A stretch of DNA of 57,578 bases from the NCBI GenBank assembly GCA_031292755.1, contig JARLGM010000022.1, positions 1 through 57,578 of the forward strand, given 5' to 3'. Of this stretch, positions 51,219 to 57,578 are shown in pieces (position 1 is the first letter of the stretch; every line of letters begins with the position of its first letter). Under the pieces are notes generated by a model. It had not been told where the DNA came from. It saw only the letters and a program-made list of their open reading frames with translations, and did not search any database. Position numbers and translations under genes: made by a program. This DNA comes from Candidatus Sulfopaludibacter sp. (lineage in GTDB: Bacteria > Acidobacteriota > Terriglobia > Bryobacterales > Bryobacteraceae).

Positions 51219-53021
51219 ATGGACCTCCGCGAAAAAGTAGCGCAGATTCCGTTTGCGCCCGGTGTCTACCTTTACAAGGACGCCGGCGGGCGGGTCATCT
51301 ATGTCGGTAAGGCCAAGATTCTGCGCAATCGCGTTCGCAGCTACTTCTCCGAAGACAAACTGGCCGACGTCAAGACCGGGACGCTGATTTCCGAAGCGCG
51401 CGATATCGACTACATCCTGGTCGATAACGAAAAGGAAGCGCTGGCCCTGGAAAACAACCTGATCAAGCAGTACAAGCCGCGCTTCAACATTCTGCTGCGC
51501 GACGATAAGACGTACCCTTACATCAAGCTCACGCACGAGCGGTATCCGCGGGTGTATGTCACCCGCCGCCTGAAGAAGGACGGCTCGACTTACTTCGGCC
51601 CCTACTTCCCGGCCAACCTGGCGCACCGCCTGGTCCACTTCATCCATCGCCATTTCCTGGTGCCCTCGTGCAAGGTGGACCTGACCCGCTTTCACCCCAA
51701 GCCGTGCCTGCAATATCACATCCACCGCTGCCTGGGTCCGTGCGTGGAGGGTCTGACGACGGATCAGGCCTACGCCTCAGCCGTGCACGACGTCAAGCTC
51801 TTCCTGGAAGGCCGGCACAACGACCTGGCGCGGGAGATGCGGCGGCGCATGCAAGCCGCCTCCGACGAAATGCGCTTCGAAGAAGCGGCCTCTCTGCGCG
51901 ACCTGCTGACCACCGTGGAGGAGATCGAACAGCGGCAGATAATGGCCGCCGCCAAGGGCGACGATATCGATATTTTCGCCTGCTACGCGGAGCCGCCGCT
52001 GGTGGCAGTGAACCTGTTCCACCTGCGCAACGGCCAGATTGTGGACCGCCGCGAATTCTTCTGGGAAGACCAGGAGGGTTTCGACCTGCCGCAGTTCTTC
52101 TCTTCCCTGCTCAGCCAGCTATACCTGGACCAGCAGTATATCCCCAGCGAAATTCACGTGCCCGTCGATTTTGAAGACCGGGAAGCGCTGGAAGAGTTGC
52201 TCAGCGAGAAACGCAATCGCCGCGTCGAAATCCGCACGCCGCAGCGCGGGCAGAAGAAGGCGCTCATGGATCTGGTGGAGACCAATGCCCGCCACAGTTT
52301 CGACGGCCGCTTTCGCGTGCTCAAGCCCTCTTCCAAGGCCATCCGGGAAGCGCTGCAGGACGCGTTGAATCTGGCCGATGCGCCGTCGCGCATCGAGTGT
52401 TTCGACATTTCCCACATTCAGGGCACCGATAAAGTGGCCAGCATGGTGGTGTGGGAAGACGGCAAAATGAAAAAGTCCGATTACCGCAAGTTCATCATCA
52501 AAACCGTGATCGGCAACGATGATTTCGCCAGCATGCGCGAAGTGGTGACGCGCCGCTATTCCCGCCTGCAGGAAGAAAAGCTGCCCCTGCCGGGACTGGT
52601 GCTGATCGATGGCGGTCTGGGGCAGTTGCACGCCGCGGCGGACGCGCTGGAAGCGATCGGGATCAGCGATCAGGCGCTGGCCTCCATCGCCAAGCGCGAC
52701 GAGATTATCTACGTGTATGGCCAGGAGGACGAACCCGTCATCCTGGACCGCTTCTCCCCCATTCTCCACCTGATTCAATCCATCCGCGACGAAGCGCACC
52801 GTTTTGCCGTGACCTTCCACCGCTCGCGCCGCAATGCGCGCCAGCTTACCAGTGAACTGGATGAGATTCCAGGAGTAGGCCGGAAAACCGTGGTGCGCCT
52901 GCTGAAGGAATTCGGCAGCTCGCAACTGGTGCGCGCGGCTTCCGAGGAACAGCTCACGGGGATCGTAGGCCGGGCCGCCGCCCGCCGCGTCCGGGCGCAT
53001 TACGGGCAGTCAGTAACCTAG
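51219..53021 (+). CDS. uvrC: Excinuclease ABC subunit C (UvrC)
   Basis: A 600-residue nucleotide excision repair nuclease that cuts on both sides of lesions marked by UvrA/UvrB. The N-terminal GIY-YIG domain (FAPGVYLYKDAGGRVIYVGK) makes the 3' cut. A central UVR motif (AREMRRRMQAASDEMRFEEA) binds UvrB. The RNase H-like domain (IECFDISHIQGTDKVASMVV, then GLVLIDGGLGQL) makes the 5' cut, and helix-hairpin-helix repeats end the protein (ELDEIPGVGRKTVVRLLKEF). TATAAT at 51190-51195 is a likely -10 box. No Shine-Dalgarno is obvious. The 3' end overlaps convergent lepB by 12 bases. Confidence 0.97.
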   Translation: MDLREKVAQIPFAPGVYLYKDAGGRVIYVGKAKILRNRVRSYFSEDKLADVKTGTLISEARDIDYILVDNEKEALALENNLIKQYKPRFNILLRDDKTYPYIKLTHERYPRVYVTRRLKKDGSTYFGPYFPANLAHRLVHFIHRHFLVPSCKVDLTRFHPKPCLQYHIHRCLGPCVEGLTTDQAYASAVHDVKLFLEGRHNDLAREMRRRMQAASDEMRFEEAASLRDLLTTVEEIEQRQIMAAAKGDDIDIFACYAEPPLVAVNLFHLRNGQIVDRREFFWEDQEGFDLPQFFSSLLSQLYLDQQYIPSEIHVPVDFEDREALEELLSEKRNRRVEIRTPQRGQKKALMDLVETNARHSFDGRFRVLKPSSKAIREALQDALNLADAPSRIECFDISHIQGTDKVASMVVWEDGKMKKSDYRKFIIKTVIGNDDFASMREVVTRRYSRLQEEKLPLPGLVLIDGGLGQLHAAADALEAIGISDQALASIAKRDEIIYVYGQEDEPVILDRFSPILHLIQSIRDEAHRFAVTFHRSRRNARQLTSELDEIPGVGRKTVVRLLKEFGSSQLVRAASEEQLTGIVGRAAARRVRAHYGQSVT

Positions 53022-53780
53022 CCGGTAGCCGTGCACCAGTTTCATGGTCCGGTTCCATCGCGTCTTACTGAAGAAGTGAAGCACCACGTCGGCTACATGA
53101 TCTACCGAGATGTTGTTATTCATCAGATCTTCGGTGGGCGCATCGAAAGACCAGTAAACCACCAGCGGCGTGCCCTTGATGGAATCGCGCGGTACCAGTC
53201 CCCACAGCCGTGAATCGTCGGAGTTGTCGCGATTGTCTCCCATGGCGAGGACGAACCCGGGCGGCACCACCAGTTCTCCCTTGACCACATGCTGGTCGAG
53301 CATCTGCTGCGCGCGCGGCCGCAACCCCGGCGGGGCGTAGGCCGGGAAGTTGTCGAGGTACGGATTGCTCACCGGAAGGTGCACGGTGTACGGTTCGGCA
53401 ACCGGCTTGCCGTTCAGGATGAGCTGTTTGTTCTGGAAGCGAATGCGATCGCCCGGGATGCCGATGGCGCGCTTCACGTAATCGATCCGGGTATCCAGGG
53501 GGTAGGCGAAAACGATGACATCGCCCCGCCGGATGTCGCGGTAAGGCAGCAGGTGCGTGGAAGCGGCATCGGACGGGGAGTAAGTCAGTTTGTCCACCAG
53601 CACGTGGTCACCAATCAGCAGCGAGTTCTCCATGGAGCCGGTGGGTATGACGAACGCCTGCAGCAGGCTGGTAGTGCCGAACAGCAGGAAAATGAAGGTC
53701 ACCACCCATTCGCCGGCAAAGCCGCGGCGGATGTCGGTCAGGGTCTCGAGACGCGTAAAGAGACGGCGAGGTTGGAACAT
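53010..53780 (-). CDS. lepB: Signal peptidase I
   Basis: A 256-residue inner-membrane serine protease that removes Sec and Tat signal peptides. A single membrane segment (WVVTFIFLLFGTTSLLQAFV) precedes the catalytic Ser in IPTGSMENSLLIGDHVLVDK (near residue 50) and the Lys in RIDYVKRAIGIPGD (near 100). FVLAMGDNRDNSDDSRLWGLVP is box E. It is convergent with uvrC, with a 12-base overlap of coding ends. Confidence 0.96.
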   Translation of the reverse strand: MFQPRRLFTRLETLTDIRRGFAGEWVVTFIFLLFGTTSLLQAFVIPTGSMENSLLIGDHVLVDKLTYSPSDAASTHLLPYRDIRRGDVIVFAYPLDTRIDYVKRAIGIPGDRIRFQNKQLILNGKPVAEPYTVHLPVSNPYLDNFPAYAPPGLRPRAQQMLDQHVVKGELVVPPGFVLAMGDNRDNSDDSRLWGLVPRDSIKGTPLVVYWSFDAPTEDLMNNNISVDHVADVVLHFFSKTRWNRTMKLVHGYRLGY

Positions 53781-53892
53781 AACTCAGAATCTCCGTGCCA
53801 CCGCTCAAATTATACGGGCGAAGCACTGGATTGTTTCGGTTTCCGGCATTTTGTGGGTACGATTTCCGGCAAGCTGCCGTCTAATCTTCATA

Positions 53893-56379
53893 ATGTGGAA
53901 AGACCTGGTGTTTTCCGTTCGTACGCTGCGCCGCAGTCCCCTGTTCACGGTGGCGGCGGTGTTGTCCCTGGCGCTCGGCATAGGCGCCAATACGGCCATC
54001 TTTTCTCTGCTGGACCAGGTGGTGCTGGCCTCCTTGCCGGTGCGTGAGCCGGATCGCCTGGTCTTGCTGCACACCGAGTACAACGCACCCGGAAGCAGCT
54101 CCAGCGATAACCACGAATCGGTATTCTCCTATCCCATGTATCGCGACCTGCGGGACCGCGACCCGGCCATGGCGGGGATAATTGCGCGCATGAGCGGCTC
54201 GGCGCGGCTCTCCGGCAACGGCGCGGTGGTCTCGGTGACCACCGAACTGGTATCGGGGAACTTCTTTCAGGTGCTGGGAGTAGGAGCTGCGTTGGGCCGC
54301 GTGTTCACCCCGGCCGATGACGGCGTGGCGGGCGGTTCGCCGGTCACGGTCCTGAGCCACTCGTACTGGTCGAGCCAGTTCGGCAGCGACCCTTCGATCC
54401 TCAACCGGAACATCAACCTGAATGGCCTTCCCTTTCAGGTGATCGGCGTGGCTGACGCGAGATTCCGCGGCGTCACCCCCGGTCACATCGGGGATCTGTA
54501 CGTCCCCATCGCCATGCAGCGCACGATCCTGCCGACTATGGATGCGCTCAACGATCGCCGCACCCGCTGGCTCAATCTGTTCGCACGCCTTCAGCCGGGC
54601 ATGAACCTGAAGCGCGCCCAGGCGGCCACCGACGTCGCGTATCGCGCCATCCTGGAAGGCGAACTGGCGCAGATGAGCGACATGCGGACCGAGCGCGACC
54701 GCCAGGAGTTTCTGACCCACCGCGCCGAACTGCGGCCGGCGGCGCAGGGCATCAGCGGGATGCGCGAGCAATGGGAGCAGCCCCTGGAAGCGCTGATGAC
54801 GCTGGTGGCGCTGGTGCTGCTGATTGCCTGCGCCAACGTGGCCAGCCTGCTGCTGGCGCGCGCGGCCGGACGGCAAAAAGAGATCGCCATTCGCCTGGCC
54901 ATGGGCGCGGGACGCGGCGCCCTGGTGAAGCAACTGCTGATGGAAGGTCTGCTGCTGGCCTTCGCCGGCGGGGTCCTGGGGCTGGCTTTCTCCTACTGGG
55001 GAGTGCTGACGCTGGTGCACGTGCTGCCGAAGAGCTATCAGGGGTCGCTGAGCGCTGCCCTGGACGGGCAGTTGCTGTGGTTCACCGCGGCGGTATCGGC
55101 GGTTTGCGGCTTGTTGTTCGGATTGGTTCCGGCGATGCAGGCCACGCGCCCGGACGTGGCGGGGACCTTGAAAGAGCAGGCTACCAGTGTAGCGGGCGGT
55201 CCGGCGCGCTTCCGCCGCGGACTGGTGGTGGCGCAACTGGCGCTCTCGCTGCTGCTGGTGGTGGGCGCGGGCGTGTTCAGCGGCAGCCTGCGCAATCTGT
55301 TGCACGTCAACCTGGGTTTCCACACCCAGCGGCTGATGATCTTCAACGCCAATGCGACCTTGAGCCGGCCCAAACTGGCGGACGCGCTGGCATTCTACAA
55401 GGACCTGCTGGAAAGGCTGTCGGCGCTGCCGGGAGTCTCGGGTGTGGGAGCGGCGGCGGACGGTCCTTTTGGCGACGGCAATCGCGGCGGGAACATCACG
55501 GTGGACGGCTATGCAGCCCCACCGGACGAGTATACCGGCGCATCGATAGTGGCGGTGAACGCGGGATTCTTCCGGGCGTTAGGGATTCCGCTGCGCGCCG
55601 GCCGCGAGTTCACCGCGCGGGACGACCATGCCGCGCCCAAGACCGTGGTGGTCAACGACGCCTTCGTGCGCCGGTACCTGGCCGGTAAGGATCCCATCGG
55701 CCGGCGGCTCATGTTTGGCGGCAGCAATCACCCGGTATTCGACCGCGAGATTGCGGGGGTGGTCCCGGATGTTCATAATGAGGTGCGCGTTCAGGCCAAA
55801 GAAACCATCTACATGCCGTACGAGCAGTGGGACAAGCCGGAGCGCCTGGTATTCTATGTCCGCGCCAGCGGCGATGAGGCCCGTCTGACCGCGGATATCC
55901 GGCGCGTGGTGCGCGAGGTGGACCCGAACATTCCGGTGATGACCATCCAGCCGCTGGACCTGAAGATACGCGACTCGCTGTATACCGAGCAGTTGATTGC
56001 CCTGCTCAGCGAGGCGTTCGGGGCCCTGGCGACCCTGCTGGCGGCGATCGGCTTGTACGGCGTGGTGGCCTTCGCGGTGGCGCGGCGCACGCCGGAAATC
56101 GGCATTCGCATGGCGCTGGGCGCGGTGCCCGTACAGGTGGTGCTCATGATCCTGCGCGAGGCCGGCGCCATGGCGGCGGCCGGAATCGCCGTTGGGTTAG
56201 GCGGAGCCTTGGCCCTCAGCCGGCTGGTGGACTCGCAACTGTTCGGCATCAAGGCCGCCGATCCTGTGGTGCTCGGGGGAGCGGCTGGGGTTCTGGCCCT
56301 GGTGGCGCTATTGGCCGCGATTCTTCCCAGTTGGAAGGCCGCGAGGATAGATCCGGTAAGAGCGCTGAAATACGAATAG
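53893..56379 (+). CDS. Acidobacterial duplicated orphan permease (ADOP; MacB/FtsX-type)
   Basis: An 828-residue ABC-transporter permease with two repeated halves, each a periplasmic MacB-type domain followed by FtsX membrane helices. ATG 53893 begins MWKDLVFSVRTLRRSPLFTV, the stereotyped start of this family; the long upstream frame overlaps lepB antisense. LSLALGIGANTAIFSLLDQV, the central LLLARAAGRQKEIAIRLAMG and the C-terminal VARRTPEIGIRMALGAVPVQ are hallmark sequences. No ATP-binding partner gene is adjacent, as expected for orphan permeases. Acidobacteria carry many copies; the substrate is unknown and a role in envelope or peptide export is inferred. Confidence 0.93.
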   Translation: MWKDLVFSVRTLRRSPLFTVAAVLSLALGIGANTAIFSLLDQVVLASLPVREPDRLVLLHTEYNAPGSSSSDNHESVFSYPMYRDLRDRDPAMAGIIARMSGSARLSGNGAVVSVTTELVSGNFFQVLGVGAALGRVFTPADDGVAGGSPVTVLSHSYWSSQFGSDPSILNRNINLNGLPFQVIGVADARFRGVTPGHIGDLYVPIAMQRTILPTMDALNDRRTRWLNLFARLQPGMNLKRAQAATDVAYRAILEGELAQMSDMRTERDRQEFLTHRAELRPAAQGISGMREQWEQPLEALMTLVALVLLIACANVASLLLARAAGRQKEIAIRLAMGAGRGALVKQLLMEGLLLAFAGGVLGLAFSYWGVLTLVHVLPKSYQGSLSAALDGQLLWFTAAVSAVCGLLFGLVPAMQATRPDVAGTLKEQATSVAGGPARFRRGLVVAQLALSLLLVVGAGVFSGSLRNLLHVNLGFHTQRLMIFNANATLSRPKLADALAFYKDLLERLSALPGVSGVGAAADGPFGDGNRGGNITVDGYAAPPDEYTGASIVAVNAGFFRALGIPLRAGREFTARDDHAAPKTVVVNDAFVRRYLAGKDPIGRRLMFGGSNHPVFDREIAGVVPDVHNEVRVQAKETIYMPYEQWDKPERLVFYVRASGDEARLTADIRRVVREVDPNIPVMTIQPLDLKIRDSLYTEQLIALLSEAFGALATLLAAIGLYGVVAFAVARRTPEIGIRMALGAVPVQVVLMILREAGAMAAAGIAVGLGGALALSRLVDSQLFGIKAADPVVLGGAAGVLALVALLAAILPSWKAARIDPVRALKYE

Positions 56380-56561
56380 GCGCGGGTGCCGGATGCGGAG
56401 TCGGCAAGTTCTTGCAAACGCCGGTTGGGGCCAGATCGGCGAGTCGCCTTCTCACTCATGGGATTCCCGGGTGGAAGCGCGTTTCTCGGTACTAATGGCC
56501 GGGGGGAGGCGCCGGAGGCTCTCCGGATTACGTTTGGTAGAGAACCCCGGGCGGGTCATTG

Positions 56562-57227
56562 TTATTCGAGAACTGGCAGGTTTAGCCTCCTGAGAAGTTC
56601 ATTTACCCGCTCAAAGCAGTCGTTGAAATACCAGCAGCCGACTGAATAAACCTGCTGATAGGTAAAATCCTCTGCACCCGGCAGACAAATTGAGAATCCC
56701 GTCGGGTGGAGGAGCTTCGAGAGGAATGAGCTCATCGTCCGGTGTTCGTCGGCCAGGCCAAGCTCCTGCGCCAGGTTTGATACGCGGATGTACGGACCAT
56801 CAGCGCATTCTGCTGTCTGCCGGCACTGCTCTTCAAACCAGGCTCTGCCTTGCTGGATAGACGGAAGCGCCGGAGCCAGCTCCGGGTTTGCTTGGCAAGC
56901 AGTGGTGAACTTGTCGAGCATGTCCCGCATGTCGATGAGCGCTTCTTTCCGGAGTCGCCAAATGTTGTCCTCCGACTTGGCCGCGTACATCGTCCAGTAG
57001 CGGATCTCAAGCAGGTTCCGGCACGCCAAGGCGGCGCGGCCGAGGATATGGTCGGACACTCCCGTGTGCAGTTCGTGGAAGGACCGGCGCAGCTCAACGG
57101 CAAAGCCTACGAGAACGTTCGTGAACCAGGGTGGACGGGAGGTGTCTGCGTTTAGCCGGAGAATCGCGGGCTTCATATCACTGGCCCTCCGTTCAGCGAC
57201 ACCCATGTAGACCGGCGCATTGCTCAT
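56562..57227 (-). CDS. Hypothetical helical protein (possibly DUF5677-like)
   Basis: About 221 residues if ATG 57227 is the start; the frame continues to 57473, but the extra segment has no features and the upstream ribosome-binding site is weak. It is mostly helical: NVLVGFAVELRRSFHELHTG, then AALACRNLLEIRYWTMYAAK and RKEALIDMRDMLDKFT. FLSKLLHPTGFSI near the C-terminus recalls uncharacterised proteins of the DUF5677/DUF5655 sort, but I am not certain. There is no signal peptide or membrane segment. It differs in style from its neighbours and may mark the start of another accessory stretch. Confidence 0.6.
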   Translation of the reverse strand: MSNAPVYMGVAERRASDMKPAILRLNADTSRPPWFTNVLVGFAVELRRSFHELHTGVSDHILGRAALACRNLLEIRYWTMYAAKSEDNIWRLRKEALIDMRDMLDKFTTACQANPELAPALPSIQQGRAWFEEQCRQTAECADGPYIRVSNLAQELGLADEHRTMSSFLSKLLHPTGFSICLPGAEDFTYQQVYSVGCWYFNDCFERVNELLRRLNLPVLE

Positions 57228-57578
57228 CGTTCCACAATAGCGAACCATTTTGGTGTGGCGTCGGGTTGGCCGTTTAATGGACCTCAGGCAGGCCCATATT
57301 TGCGTGTCGGAGGTTCTGTGGGATTTTGCGCTCACCCATCTCACGATTTCCGTTATCATGTCATTCGGATCTGATTTTAATGTTGGGTTGGCCTGGCCTT
57401 TTCGCGAAAGCCACGTATTGAAGGGTATTTCTATGGAACTTGAGAGTACCGATATTTGCGGTTGGTTTCTCATGCCGCCAAACTGTTTCCTTCGGTTCTG
57501 GATAGATCCAAGCGGTCGCGGATGAATTTCACGAGGATTGAGGGTTTGGCGGTACTTGCGAGAAATTCCGGGAGGGAA
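57228..57578. other. Terminal stretch without a supported gene
   Basis: About 350 bases, less GC-rich than the rest. Overlapping short frames exist on both strands but none has a convincing start site or recognisable sequence. I see no repeats or RNA gene here. Confidence 0.4.

Noticed and set aside
53590-53892. N-terminal extension of the ADOP permease
   Set aside because: It runs antisense through lepB; family members begin with the MWKDL-type start found at 53893.
57228-57473. N-terminal extension of the last hypothetical gene
   Set aside because: Sequence composition is not protein-like and no start signal was found, though this is the least certain start in the window.

Overview
The window reads as a GC-rich acidobacterial chromosome segment, most likely from the Bryobacterales ('Candidatus Solibacter' relatives). 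Two lineage-typical proteins support this: a secreted protein made almost entirely of the Solibacter-type C-terminal domain (TIGR03437-like, 26760-27530) and an acidobacterial duplicated orphan permease (ADOP, 53893-56379). The assignment is inference from gene families; no rRNA is present.

Positions 1-11197 hold an integrated phage-like element inserted at the 3' end of a tRNA-Asp gene (11121-11197, minus strand). Reading inward from the tRNA are a tyrosine integrase, an XRE-type regulator, a divergent switch region with facing promoters and repeated operator-like sites, a small excisionase/AlpA-like DNA-binding protein, a large primase-helicase, and a nested inverted-repeat region built on the 10-mer GCGGGGATAG that looks like a replication origin. 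A hypothetical gene, small and large terminase subunits, a zinc-ribbon protein and a coiled-coil protein follow. At the left edge, on the opposite strand, is the 3' part of a DUF1998 helicase-type protein ending in a PD-(D/E)XK-like nuclease domain, which is probably defence cargo. No portal, capsid or tail gene is visible, so a phage satellite or decayed prophage is the best reading. The left boundary is outside the window.

Positions 11590-13578 encode NAD-dependent DNA ligase (ligA). Positions 13613-26627 form one long minus-strand, mostly overlapping operon. It runs ECF sigma factor, anti-sigma factor, a small secreted protein, then type II secretion genes gspE-F-G-H-I-J-K-L-M-C-D. The L, M and C subunits resemble the type IV pilus proteins PilM/N, PilO and PilP. 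No prepilin peptidase gene is present here.

Positions 26760-38174 hold two secreted proteins, a czcCBA-type heavy-metal efflux operon, a convergent pair of LuxR-family regulators (one with Glu in place of the phospho-acceptor Asp), and a second sigma/anti-sigma/secreted-protein operon. Positions 38199-45299 hold a UbiD-type decarboxylase, FabG, a Tat-exported aldo/keto reductase, a DinB-like protein, an RND adaptor lipoprotein without a nearby pump, and an APC permease.

Positions 45872-56379 hold a GAF-AAA+ regulator whose GAFTGA loop is replaced, a bifunctional penicillin-binding protein, ribosomal protein L28, a CheY-like receiver, a TPR protein, UvrC, signal peptidase I and the ADOP. The window ends with a hypothetical protein (56562-57227) and about 350 bases in which no gene could be supported.
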